This document shows positions 1 to 7,943 of a DNA stretch of 14,264 nucleotides, piece by piece; the stretch's first letter is position 1; each line of letters begins with the position of its first letter. The notes under the pieces were generated by a model. It saw only the letters and a list, made by a program, of their open reading frames with translations. It searched no databases and had not been told where the DNA came from. Source of the DNA: Methanocorpusculum sp. (GTDB taxonomy: Archaea > Halobacteriota > Methanomicrobia > Methanomicrobiales > Methanocorpusculaceae); NCBI GenBank assembly GCA_029986975.1, contig DALTWR010000003.1, positions 1-14,264 of the forward strand. The letters run 5' to 3'. The translations under genes were made by a program, and so were the position numbers.

Positions 1-2
1 AC

Positions 3-953
3 CTCGAAGCAGACGGGGTAAAAGCACTCATAAAGACGCTTTCCTACCGCAGAAGCGGGGGGCACGGGATGGTAGGCGACGTCGGGCACTTTTCAGGACT
101 GATTGATTTCGGCGACAAGGTCCTCTCGCTTTGTACCGACGGTGTGGGGACAAAGATGCGTGTTGCAGACGACTTAAAGGACTGGCATACAGTAGGTATC
201 GACTGTATGGCGATGAATGTCAACGACATGTATGTGATGAACATCGAGCCGGTTGCCTTTGTGGACTACATTGCAACGGAAGGCATTGACAAGGAACAGA
301 TGGTTCAGATTGGTGTCGGTTTAAACGAGGGTGCAAAACTTGCAAACTTAAACATCGTAGGGGGGGAAACTGCAACACTCAAAGGCATGATTAACGGTCT
401 TGACCTCGCAGGAACCTGTCTCGGTGTTCAGGACAAAGACAAAGTTGTAACCGGCGAAAAAGTAGCACCAGGAGATGTTATTATCGGCATCCCAAGTACC
501 GGCGTTCACTCAAACGGCTACACACTCGCACGCAAAGTAGCTGAAGAAAACGGAGGCTACAGCACAGCCCTCCCGTCCGGGAAAACTGTGGGCGAAGCAC
601 TTCTTACACCAACACGCATATATTCAGAAGTTCTTGATGTCTGCAGCAAAGTTGATGTTCACGGCATGTGTCATGTAACAGGCGGAGGTCTTTTAAACTT
701 CCTGCGTATTTCTGAATGCGGATTCTCCTTCGAAGACCCCATGCCGGTTCCGGAAGTTCTTGCATGGATTGCTGAGAAAGGAAACCTTTCTGCAAACGAA
801 CTCTACCGCACCTTCAACATGGGAATGGGCTTTGCCTTTATTGTTGCTCCTGCTGATGCAGATAAAATCATCAAACTGATTCCGGGCGCAAAAGTTGTAG
901 GTCATGTTATCGCTGAGCACAAAGTTCTCTTAAAAGGCGAAGAGATTCACTAA
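3..953 (+). CDS. purM: Phosphoribosylformylglycinamidine cyclo-ligase (AIR synthetase), 5'-truncated by the window edge
   Basis: PurM converts formylglycinamidine ribonucleotide plus ATP to aminoimidazole ribonucleotide, the fifth step of purine synthesis in the cytosol. The frame is open from base 3 with no start codon, so the true start lies upstream. About 316 residues are visible and a few tens of N-terminal residues appear to be missing. Family segments seen in order are GDVGHFSGLIDFGD, the nucleotide-binding stretch TDGVGTKM, DCMAMNVND, VGGETA, GIPSTGVHSNGYTLAR, HVTGGGL and FNMGMGFAF. Together they cover the AIRS N- and C-terminal domains. The wording, for example MNIEPVAFVDYIAT, resembles archaeal PurM. 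The stop TAA is followed after 7 bases by the next ORF, suggesting co-transcription. An internal ATG at position 69 is not the real start, because the conserved frame continues upstream of it. The identification is secure. Confidence 0.96.
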   Translation, partial: LEADGVKALIKTLSYRRSGGHGMVGDVGHFSGLIDFGDKVLSLCTDGVGTKMRVADDLKDWHTVGIDCMAMNVNDMYVMNIEPVAFVDYIATEGIDKEQMVQIGVGLNEGAKLANLNIVGGETATLKGMINGLDLAGTCLGVQDKDKVVTGEKVAPGDVIIGIPSTGVHSNGYTLARKVAEENGGYSTALPSGKTVGEALLTPTRIYSEVLDVCSKVDVHGMCHVTGGGLLNFLRISECGFSFEDPMPVPEVLAWIAEKGNLSANELYRTFNMGMGFAFIVAPADADKIIKLIPGAKVVGHVIAEHKVLLKGEEIH

Positions 954-960
954 AACTCTC

Positions 961-1323
961 ATGAACCTCAAAAGAAAGTACTCACGGTTTAAAGTCTCGC
1001 GAAGATTCAATCGCCGCCTTGCAAAACTCATATCCGGCTGTGCAGAAGTACGCAGTCTGCAAAGTGAAGGAAAAATCATTACCGCAGAAAAAAAGTACAA
1101 CCGGAAACTCTGTTTCTATTACGGTGAGTGCCGTGTGCTTTTAAAACGCCGTGCTGAAGAACTGGAAGGCTCAGCTGATGCTGTATCCGAGATGGAAAAA
1201 ATCCGTGCAGCATTTCTTGAATTCTATGCTTTAGCAGAAGGATATAAGGTCGATATTGCTGAGCAGAAAAACGATGCGTTAGCATTCATCGACAAAGCAG
1301 AAGAAGTACTTAAAACCAAATAA
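961..1323 (+). CDS. Small basic, probably helical protein of unknown function (120 aa)
   Basis: I do not recognise this protein. It is 120 residues long, with an Arg/Lys-rich N-terminus (residues 1-25, KRKYSRFKVSRRFNRR). The rest is a charged Ala/Glu/Lys-rich sequence of predicted long helices (about residues 38-118), which could form a coiled coil or helical hairpin. There is no signal peptide, membrane segment, cysteine pair or catalytic motif. The basic N-terminus could bind nucleic acid, but that is inference. The ATG lies 7 bases after the purM stop, with no convincing ribosome binding site, and the ORF ends 14 bases before mutS. It is therefore probably a real gene within a purM-to-mutL transcript. 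Its same-strand position filling the gap and codon use like its neighbours support coding. The function is unknown. Confidence 0.75.
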   Translation: MNLKRKYSRFKVSRRFNRRLAKLISGCAEVRSLQSEGKIITAEKKYNRKLCFYYGECRVLLKRRAEELEGSADAVSEMEKIRAAFLEFYALAEGYKVDIAEQKNDALAFIDKAEEVLKTK

Positions 1324-1337
1324 TTTTTTCACCCGCC

Positions 1338-3977
1338 ATGACCAAAACCGCACCGGAAACCAAAGACGCCTACTTCGCAAAACTCACTCCTGCGATGCAG
1401 CAGGTAAAACTCTTTAAATCACAGTATCCGGACTGCATTCTTTTCATGCGGATGGGTGACTTTTATGAAACATTCTTTGAGGATGCAGTAATCTGCTCGC
1501 GTGAACTCGACCTTGTCCTCACCTCACGTTCCAAAGGTCCTGACGGAAACCCCATTCCGCTTGCAGGAATCCCTTTCCATGCGGTAGATCTCTATCTTCC
1601 GCGGATGATTCGGAAAGGCTACAAGGTAGCAGTCTGTGAGCAGACTGAAGACCCGAAACTTGCTAAAGGAGTTGTAAAGCGTGATGTCACACGGGTTGTA
1701 ACGCCGGGAACAGTCATCGATGCAGATATTATCCCAGGCTCTGCAGCACACTATCTGTTAAGTATCGCACCTGACGCAAAGAAAAATACCGCAGGACTTG
1801 CGTTTCTTGATATATCCACAGGAGAGTTCTTTGTCGAAGACATCGAAACAAAATCCGGATTTGATACCTTATCGGCTGAAATCGAGCGCTATAGTCCCTT
1901 GGAGATTCTTATCCCTGCAGATTCTCAGGCAGAGTTAATAACATACCTAACCGGCTGCGGCAAAGTTATTACCCCGGTATCATCCGCCGGTTTTGCAGGG
2001 GCTGAAGAGATGCTTTGTACCCAGTTCGGTGTTGCATCTCTTGACGGATTTGATACAGGCTCTGCACTCTGCATCAGTGCTGCAGCTGCAGCCCTTCGCT
2101 ACGCAGAAAAAACACAGAAGACGTCTCTTTCGCACATTCAGGGATTTACCCGCAAATACAGCGGGGATGCAATGATTCTGGATGCGGCAGCCTTACGGAA
2201 TCTGGAAATTATAACACCCCTGCGGGGAGACAGAAACGACACTACCGTCTTCGGATTTTTAAACCGCACAAAAACACCCATGGGCGCCCGTGCCTTACGG
2301 GAAGCAGTAACACGCCCCTTAACATCGCCTGAAAAAATCAATCTCCGCTTAGATGCCGTAGAGTTCTTCACCGAACGTCCGGTTCTTTTATCAGACATCC
2401 GCTCGATTCTTTCTCACCTATCTGATATCGAACGCATCGCAGGACGCATCGCATTCGGAAACGCACGTCCGCAGGACCTTTTAGCTCTGGCATCAAGCCT
2501 TCGCGGGCTTCCGGCACTGTGCGAAGCATTAGACGGTGCAGAAGGCATTCTTCATGATGCTGTTATATCAATTCCATCTTTTGCAGGCGTTGCAGACTTA
2601 ATCGAATCCGCCATTGTAGAAGAGCCGCCTGCAGTGTACAAAAACGGAAAAGTCATCAAAGCCGGATACTCTGCAGACCTTGACAAGTTCCGCGACATCT
2701 CTGCAAACGGCAGGACATGGATTGCAGATTTACAGAATGCAGAGCGTGAACGAACGGGCATCAAATCCCTGAAAATCGCCTACAACAATGTCTTCGGCTA
2801 CTACATCGAGGTGACCAAAACCCATCTCGATAAAGTACCTCCTGAGTATGAACGCAAACAGACCACCGCAAACGGCGAACGCTTTACCATTCCCTCGCTT
2901 CGTGAACGTGAAGCACTGATGGCGCAGGCTGATGAGCGGACGCTGGCGTTAGAGATTCAGCTCTATGAATCTCTCATTGAAACACTGAGAAGTCAGGTAA
3001 AAGCTCTGCAGGATGCAGCGATTTCCATTGGAATTATAGACAGAACTGCTTCATTTGCGGACTTAGCCATAACAAACAACTATGTCCGCCCTGAAATTGT
3101 TGTACAGCCGGAGCTTTTGATTCGCGACGGAAGACACCCCATCGTAGAAAACACCGTCCCGGGCGGGTATGTCCCCAACGACACCGAGATGAGTGCGTCT
3201 GACAAACAGATTCTGATTCTGACCGGTGCAAATATGGCAGGTAAATCTACCTACATGCGTATGGTTGCATTAATTTCCATTATGTCACAGACCGGATGCT
3301 TTGTTCCGGCACGGTTTGCCCGTGTGGGAATTGTAGACAGAGTCTTTACGAGAGTGGGGGCATCAGATGACCTTGCGGGGGGACAAAGTACGTTCATGGT
3401 TGAGATGCTTGAACTTGCAGGCATCTTAAACAATGCAACAGAACGCAGTCTGATTCTCTTAGATGAAATCGGCAGAGGTACGAGTACTGTGGACGGCTAC
3501 TCTATCGCGAAAGCTGTTTTAGAATATCTGCACGGAAAAGGAGGCTCAGGTCCGCGGACACTTTTTGCAACGCACTTCCATCAGTTAATCTCCATGGAAT
3601 CTGAGTTAAAGCGTATCAGAAATTACCATTTCGCGGTAAAAGAAGACAGCCATGACATCACATTCTTACGCAAACTGATTCCCGGAGCAACGGACAGAAG
3701 TTACGGCATTCACGTCGCAAAGATTGCCGGAGTGCCGAAAAAAGTTCTCACCCGCGCCGAGGAAATCCTGAAAGGCGCCCTGCGTGAAGATGCAGCATCC
3801 GGCGGACAGAAGTACTACACCCAGATGCTTTTAGTAGATGCTGAGCCGTCGGTTTCCGATTCGCAGCCGTCAGAGGTGGAAATACGAGTGCGTGAGGCAA
3901 ACCCCGATACCATGACACCCATGCAGGCATTGATGTTTGTAAGCGAACTCAAATCTCTTTTGGAGAAGAAGCCATGA
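1338..3977 (+). CDS. mutS: DNA mismatch repair protein MutS (MutS1 type)
   Basis: MutS is the mismatch sensor. Its dimer binds mispaired or looped DNA and, on ATP binding, becomes a sliding clamp that recruits MutL. The 879 residues are full length for MutS1. The mismatch-contacting Phe-X-Glu motif is F42-Y-E44 in MGDFYETFFEDA. The ABC-type ATPase carries Walker A GANMAGKST (G630, K636), signature region ASDDLAGGQSTFMVEM, Walker B LILLDEIGRG (D709, E710) and the H-loop FATHFHQL. The C-terminus has the usual MTPMQALMFVSELKSLL helix. The ATG has no obvious ribosome binding site. It follows the previous stop by 14 bases that include a T6 run, so translation may rely on coupling or a leaderless transcript. 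It overlaps mutL by ATGA. Most archaea lack MutS1/MutL and use EndoMS/NucS, so this pair is probably of bacterial origin by old transfer (established pattern, inferred here). Confidence 0.98.
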   Translation: MTKTAPETKDAYFAKLTPAMQQVKLFKSQYPDCILFMRMGDFYETFFEDAVICSRELDLVLTSRSKGPDGNPIPLAGIPFHAVDLYLPRMIRKGYKVAVCEQTEDPKLAKGVVKRDVTRVVTPGTVIDADIIPGSAAHYLLSIAPDAKKNTAGLAFLDISTGEFFVEDIETKSGFDTLSAEIERYSPLEILIPADSQAELITYLTGCGKVITPVSSAGFAGAEEMLCTQFGVASLDGFDTGSALCISAAAAALRYAEKTQKTSLSHIQGFTRKYSGDAMILDAAALRNLEIITPLRGDRNDTTVFGFLNRTKTPMGARALREAVTRPLTSPEKINLRLDAVEFFTERPVLLSDIRSILSHLSDIERIAGRIAFGNARPQDLLALASSLRGLPALCEALDGAEGILHDAVISIPSFAGVADLIESAIVEEPPAVYKNGKVIKAGYSADLDKFRDISANGRTWIADLQNAERERTGIKSLKIAYNNVFGYYIEVTKTHLDKVPPEYERKQTTANGERFTIPSLREREALMAQADERTLALEIQLYESLIETLRSQVKALQDAAISIGIIDRTASFADLAITNNYVRPEIVVQPELLIRDGRHPIVENTVPGGYVPNDTEMSASDKQILILTGANMAGKSTYMRMVALISIMSQTGCFVPARFARVGIVDRVFTRVGASDDLAGGQSTFMVEMLELAGILNNATERSLILLDEIGRGTSTVDGYSIAKAVLEYLHGKGGSGPRTLFATHFHQLISMESELKRIRNYHFAVKEDSHDITFLRKLIPGATDRSYGIHVAKIAGVPKKVLTRAEEILKGALREDAASGGQKYYTQMLLVDAEPSVSDSQPSEVEIRVREANPDTMTPMQALMFVSELKSLLEKKP

Positions 3978-6025
3978 GTAAAATCCATCTGCTCGATGAA
4001 GACACGATTAATAAAATCGCTGCCGGAGAAGTAGTTGAGCGGGCAGCATCAGTTGTTAAGGAACTGGTTGAAAACTCCATTGATGCAGGAGCATCCCGCA
4101 TTACTATTGATATTCGTGCGGATGCGAAAAACGTAACCGGCATCTCGGTTTCAGATAACGGCTGCGGCGTCTCTGCAGAAGATGCTCTTCTTGCATTTCA
4201 GCAGCATGCAACAAGTAAAATCAGAAGTCCTGATGACTTAAATGGTATTGCGACATTAGGGTTCCGCGGCGAAGCCCTCGCAAGCATCGCAGCCGTATCA
4301 AAAGTCACGTTTACCTCAAAAGAGCATGAAAGTGCCTCGCCTGAAGCAGTTCAGCTGATAATCCACGGCGGAAATCTGATAAAGCAGAGTTCAGCAGGAG
4401 CACCCGACGGCACAACAATTATTGTTGAGGATTTGTTCTACAATACGCCGGCACGGAAAAAATTCCAGAAGTCTCTTTCAACGGAACTCTCACACATCTA
4501 TGACATGGTTGAACGTATCGCCTTATCATGCAGAAATACGGCGATAATTCTCCTGTTCAACGGAAAAGAACGGTTTAGAACATACGGAAACGGCAGTTAT
4601 CCTGACGCAGTCGCAGCAGTTTTTGGAACGGGTTTTGCAAAATCACTGATTCAGGCAGAAGGCTCTAACCATGCAGCATCAGTCTCCGGATGGATTACCA
4701 AACCCGGATGCGAGATGCGTCCGACACCGTCACGTTTCTATCTCACAATAAACGGGCGGCAGATTACCTCACGCACACTTCAGTGGGCAGTACGTGAAGG
4801 ATACGGCACACTTCTTCCAAAAGGAATGTATCCTGCGGCATTCTTAGATATCAAAGTCGATTTACGTGAGGTTGATGTAAACGTTCATCCGACAAAACGA
4901 GAGGTGAGAATCTCCCGTGAGCGCGAGGTTGCATCAGCGGTACAGGATGCTGTGTACTGTGCACTCCATGATGAAAAGATATTTGCGCAGAAAAAAGAAC
5001 CCGATACACAGACAAAACTGATTTCGCCGGCACTTGAGGCAGCCTTCGGAAAGAGAGATGCCGGAGATGAGAAGAAATATATCAGAAAGCGGTCTGCAGA
5101 AAAAACGTACCTGAAAACTGAAACCGCATCTCCAAAAGAAAACGCAGGAGAGACTAAATCATCTCTTACGGAGAAAGTATACTCCGTACTTAACAGCCCA
5201 TACGGACAAAATACTGTTGAATCATTAGTGGGAGATACAGATGCAGTCTCTTATATGCATCAGAATACTGGTGCAGCAGGAAGCAGACCCTATACTGCAC
5301 CGCAGCTCACCCCGGAACCTATCTATGTTATCCAGCAGGATTCTCCCGCCCCGTCATACTCAACGCCGCGGAAGACTGAACAACAGCTGAAAAGAACCGG
5401 GCGGATTATCTTCGGCGGAAAAGAAGATTCTGCGGAGATAAAATCAGCATTTCAGATTCCGGAAGTGTTAGGTCAGATTTCAGGGACGTACATTCTCGCA
5501 AAAGATGCGGACGGACGTCTTCTGATAATTGACCAGCATGCAGCACATGAACGGATTATGTATGACTCTTTGCTCAAAAAAGCGGCAGAAGAACGTGCAG
5601 GTCAGGAACTTATAACGCCTGTTACTCTGACACTTTCCCGCGCTGAGGCGGCAGTTCTTCCCACGCTTCTTCCGGCTTTGGAAAAAGCAGGATATGGTAT
5701 TGAACCGTTCGGACAGGATGTCTGGGCAGTACGCTGTGTTCCGGCTGTCTCATCAAAACTCGGAGATCCTTCAGTAGTCCATGAGATTATTGCAGAGTTA
5801 TGTGGAGACACAGAGAAAAATCCTGAGCGGGCATTAGACCGCGTGCTAAAAACTGCTGCATGCCGGGCAGTTGTGAAAGGAAATACAACGCTTACTATTT
5901 CCCAGATGGAAGAACTGCTAAGACAGCTTTCTCAGACTGATTCTCCATACACATGTCCGCACGGAAGACCTACGGTCATTACTCTTACTAAAGAAGAACT
6001 TGAAAAAATGTTTTTGAGAACGTGA
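3974..6025 (+). CDS. mutL: DNA mismatch repair protein MutL (endonuclease type)
   Basis: MutL couples MutS mismatch recognition to strand removal. The 683 residues contain an N-terminal GHKL ATPase (about residues 1-330) with AAGEVVERAASVVKELVENS, DNGCG, LGFRGEAL and NTPARKKF. A low-complexity charged linker (about 345-480) and a C-terminal dimerisation domain (about 490-680) follow. The C-terminal domain carries the zinc/metal endonuclease signatures of MutL proteins from species without MutH: DQHAAHE at residues 520-526, ACR around C630 and CPHGRP at residues 661-666. It is therefore probably a nicking enzyme. The last position of the DQHA(X)2E(X)4E motif is Asp531 instead of Glu, a conservative change. 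The ATG overlaps the mutS stop and has a GGAG ribosome binding site 8 bases upstream, at 3962-3965. Co-expression with MutS is clear from the overlap. Confidence 0.98.
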   Translation: MSKIHLLDEDTINKIAAGEVVERAASVVKELVENSIDAGASRITIDIRADAKNVTGISVSDNGCGVSAEDALLAFQQHATSKIRSPDDLNGIATLGFRGEALASIAAVSKVTFTSKEHESASPEAVQLIIHGGNLIKQSSAGAPDGTTIIVEDLFYNTPARKKFQKSLSTELSHIYDMVERIALSCRNTAIILLFNGKERFRTYGNGSYPDAVAAVFGTGFAKSLIQAEGSNHAASVSGWITKPGCEMRPTPSRFYLTINGRQITSRTLQWAVREGYGTLLPKGMYPAAFLDIKVDLREVDVNVHPTKREVRISREREVASAVQDAVYCALHDEKIFAQKKEPDTQTKLISPALEAAFGKRDAGDEKKYIRKRSAEKTYLKTETASPKENAGETKSSLTEKVYSVLNSPYGQNTVESLVGDTDAVSYMHQNTGAAGSRPYTAPQLTPEPIYVIQQDSPAPSYSTPRKTEQQLKRTGRIIFGGKEDSAEIKSAFQIPEVLGQISGTYILAKDADGRLLIIDQHAAHERIMYDSLLKKAAEERAGQELITPVTLTLSRAEAAVLPTLLPALEKAGYGIEPFGQDVWAVRCVPAVSSKLGDPSVVHEIIAELCGDTEKNPERALDRVLKTAACRAVVKGNTTLTISQMEELLRQLSQTDSPYTCPHGRPTVITLTKEELEKMFLRT

Positions 6026-6031
6026 GGTTTG

Positions 6032-7066
6032 ATGATGACGGAAATCATTTCTGCAGAATACGCTAAAGTCGTTTCTGATGTTATTTCAGGGGTTCGTTCT
6101 GCACAGCAGCGTGCACTTCTGTCAGTAAACCGTGAACTCGTTCTTCTGTACTGGAACGTTGGTAAAATAATCCTCGAACGTGCAGAATGGGGAAACAAAT
6201 TCATTGAAAACCTATCTGCCGAACTCAGAAAAGAGTTCCCAGAATTAACTGGTTTTTCTGTAAGAAATCTCAAAAACATGAAACGATTTGCTGAGGTGTA
6301 CCCATCAAAACAAATTGTGCAGACACTGTCTGCACAATTACCATGGTCGCATACAGTACTCGTTATGGAACGGGTAAAAGAACAGGAAAAACGTGACTGG
6401 TATTTACTGAAAGCCATTGAAAACGGCTGGTCTGTTCGTGTTCTTGATCACCAGATTGCTACAGATTTGTATAAGCGGCAGGGGCATACGCTTGAGGTGT
6501 CAAATTTTGAGAGGGTGCTTCCGCAGAAGAATGTTTCAGCCCTCTTTAAAGACCCGTACGTGTTTGATTTCCTTTCGTTTTCGAATGAGGTATCTGAACT
6601 TGAGGTAGAAGATGCTTTAGTATCGCATGTGACAAAACTTCTTCTTGAGTTCGGACGCGGGTTCGCATTTGTGGGACGTCAGGTGCATCTCGAGGTCGGC
6701 GGTGATGATTTTTACATCGACCTTCTGTTCTATCACTTAAAGCTTCACTGCTATGTGGTTATCGAGCTGAAGACAGGGAAGTTTAAGCCGGAGTATGCCG
6801 GTAAGATGAACTTCTATCTCTCAGCAGTTGATGATTTGATTAAGAGTGATTCTGATGCCCCGTCTATCGGTTTAATTCTCTGTCGTGATAAGCAGAAGTT
6901 TGTTGCAGAGTATGCTTTGCGTGATTTAAAAAAGCCTATCGGCGTTTCTGAGTACGCTTTCTCACAGGAACTTCCTGAGATGCTGCGCAAAGTTCTGCCT
7001 GACACAGAAGAAATTGAGGGGCGGATGGTTCGCGAAATGGAGGCTATCTATCAGAAAGATATCTGA
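6032..7066 (+). CDS. PDDEXK nuclease domain protein, YhcG/DUF1016 family
   Basis: This is a 344-residue protein of the YhcG/DUF1016 family. An N-terminal helical domain (about residues 10-150) contains the recognisable family stretches RNLKNMKRFAEVYP and SAQLPWSHTVLV. A C-terminal PDDEXK nuclease fold (about 155-340) has predicted catalytic residues D230 in FYIDLLFYH and E245-x-K247 in IELKTGKF, followed by the family's YAGKMNFYLSAVDD. The biological role of the family is poorly defined. Members are often found near restriction or defence genes and mobile elements. GAGGT at 6024-6028 serves as ribosome binding site. Possible starts are TTG 6029, ATG 6032 and ATG 6035. I chose 6032, but 6035 has the better spacing (6 bases). 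It begins 6 bases after mutL and may be read with it, though that does not prove a repair role. The gene contains a near-27-bp perfect palindrome. Confidence 0.9.
   Translation: MMTEIISAEYAKVVSDVISGVRSAQQRALLSVNRELVLLYWNVGKIILERAEWGNKFIENLSAELRKEFPELTGFSVRNLKNMKRFAEVYPSKQIVQTLSAQLPWSHTVLVMERVKEQEKRDWYLLKAIENGWSVRVLDHQIATDLYKRQGHTLEVSNFERVLPQKNVSALFKDPYVFDFLSFSNEVSELEVEDALVSHVTKLLLEFGRGFAFVGRQVHLEVGGDDFYIDLLFYHLKLHCYVVIELKTGKFKPEYAGKMNFYLSAVDDLIKSDSDAPSIGLILCRDKQKFVAEYALRDLKKPIGVSEYAFSQELPEMLRKVLPDTEEIEGRMVREMEAIYQKDI
6313..6339. repeat. Perfect inverted repeat, two 13-bp arms with a 1-base centre
   Basis: The arms AATTGTGCAGACA (6313-6325) and TGTCTGCACAATT (6327-6339) are exact reverse complements around the single base C6326. 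The palindrome lies inside the YhcG-type nuclease gene and encodes part of IVQTLSAQL, just before the family's conserved LPWSH. In DNA it could be a dimeric-protein site or cruciform. In the mRNA it would be a hairpin with almost no loop. No function can be assigned from sequence alone. Confidence 0.9.
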
Positions 7067-7069
7067 TAG

Positions 7070-7090
7070 TTCAAAGACCCCTCTTTTGAA
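7070..7090. terminator. Probable bidirectional terminator hairpin between convergent genes
   Basis: TTCAAAGA (7070-7077) pairs with TCTTTTGAA (7082-7090) with one bulged T and a CCCC loop. The hairpin lies in the 32-bp gap between the nuclease gene on the + strand and the MBL gene on the - strand. It is symmetric enough to serve both transcripts. No long T tract follows on either strand, so the call is moderate. Confidence 0.45.
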
Positions 7091-7098
7091 AAGCCGTC

Positions 7099-7908
7099 TC
7101 ACCACTCAAGGGTCAGCCCTATCCCACCTTCCTGCAGCGGAATTTCAGCATTAATAGCCGCCTTTACGGCAAAAGAGACGCAGTGACAAGGGTAGAGTTC
7201 CCGCACATTATTTTCTTTGAAGTATGTGATTGTCTTTTTAACCCGTTCATCTGCGTTTTTGAGATGGAATCCGCCGATAACCGAGCGGATGGGTTTTTTG
7301 AACAGCTGTTTTGCATACTCACAGATGCTGCAGATGCCTGCGTGGGAACATCCGGTTATGATACTGATGCTGTCTTTATCCTCGAAGACAAGGGCTGAAT
7401 CCTCACGCACAAAATCAGGAACAAAGTGTCCGGTTCCATCGTCATGCATATCAAACTGTTTTCGCGGCTCAAATGAGTTGAGTGACGGAATCTCTCCTAA
7501 GAATGTCAGATGGTCTGATACTTTCTGCGGTCTTTTTGAAAGATGCATAGTACATGTTTTTGCAAGTTCATCTTCGCGGAAAAGAGAACCGGTATTCATA
7601 TCTCCTCTTCTTTTTTCACGGAAGGTGTCGGGGTGAGCATAAAGGTCTGTTCCTTTTTGTATCAGAGGGAGAAGGTATGTTAGTCCTCCCGAGTGGTCAT
7701 CATGCCCGTGAGAAAAGACGATTTTTGTAAGGGATGTTAAATCGATTCCGGCAGTCTCTGCATTTTTCAGAAATACATCGGTGTAGCCGCAGTCAAAAAG
7801 AATGGTATCTGAACCGTCTTCGATGTAAACGGAAAATCCCGGTTCAGCGATGTAGGTTTTTTCAGTATAGGTTGATGTATAGTTATCACAGAGAACAGTC
7901 AGCTGCAT
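7099..7908 (-). CDS. Metallo-beta-lactamase-fold hydrolase/synthase, COG1237 group (MJ0301-like)
   Basis: This is a 269-residue metallo-beta-lactamase-fold protein. The metal ligands are H67-G-H69-D-D71-H72 (SHGHDDHSGG), H189 in GCSHAGI and H215 in GGFHL, with PCHC (H242) near the end. This order (HxHxDH, GCSH, GGFH, PCHC) is that of the COG1237 group. One archaeal member, MJ0301, was reported to act as the dihydropteroate-synthase-like enzyme of methanopterin synthesis. That role is plausible in a methanogen but unproved, because the group is large and often annotated only as MBL-fold hydrolase. The ATG at 7908 has no visible ribosome binding site. A TATA-like element centred about 28 bases upstream suggests a leaderless transcript. 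The upstream cupin gene ends 35 bp away, so read-through from it is also possible. Confidence 0.88.
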   Translation of the reverse strand: MQLTVLCDNYTSTYTEKTYIAEPGFSVYIEDGSDTILFDCGYTDVFLKNAETAGIDLTSLTKIVFSHGHDDHSGGLTYLLPLIQKGTDLYAHPDTFREKRRGDMNTGSLFREDELAKTCTMHLSKRPQKVSDHLTFLGEIPSLNSFEPRKQFDMHDDGTGHFVPDFVREDSALVFEDKDSISIITGCSHAGICSICEYAKQLFKKPIRSVIGGFHLKNADERVKKTITYFKENNVRELYPCHCVSFAVKAAINAEIPLQEGGIGLTLEW

Positions 7909-7930
7909 AGAACAGTATTGGTGTTTCTCT

Positions 7931-7943
7931 TACCTATACCTAA
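7931..7943 (-). promoter_or_regulatory. Putative TATA-type promoter of the MBL gene (leaderless distance)
   Basis: On the - strand the gap between the cupin and MBL genes reads TTAGGTATAGGTA, with TATA at 7938-7935. The centre is about 28 bases before the A of the MBL start codon. That matches the archaeal TATA-to-start-site spacing and would place transcription start at the ATG. The same core AGGTATAGGT occurs upstream of the 67-aa membrane protein gene. Moderate to low certainty. Confidence 0.4.

Noticed and set aside
1321..1337. T6 run before mutS as a possible terminator
   Set aside because: No hairpin precedes it, and the tight gene spacing with same-strand neighbours suggests read-through.
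2081..2097. GCTGCAGCTGCAGC palindrome in mutS
   Set aside because: It encodes a run of alanines (SAAAAAL region) and is explained by GCA/GCT codon repetition.
5932..6417. Open frame of 161 codons on the - strand across the mutL/nuclease junction
   Set aside because: It lies wholly antisense to two well-supported genes, has no family features and no promoter or ribosome binding site.
7217..7636. Open frame of 139 codons on the + strand within the MBL gene
   Set aside because: The - strand encodes the complete set of MBL metal ligands here; the + frame is low in recognisable structure.
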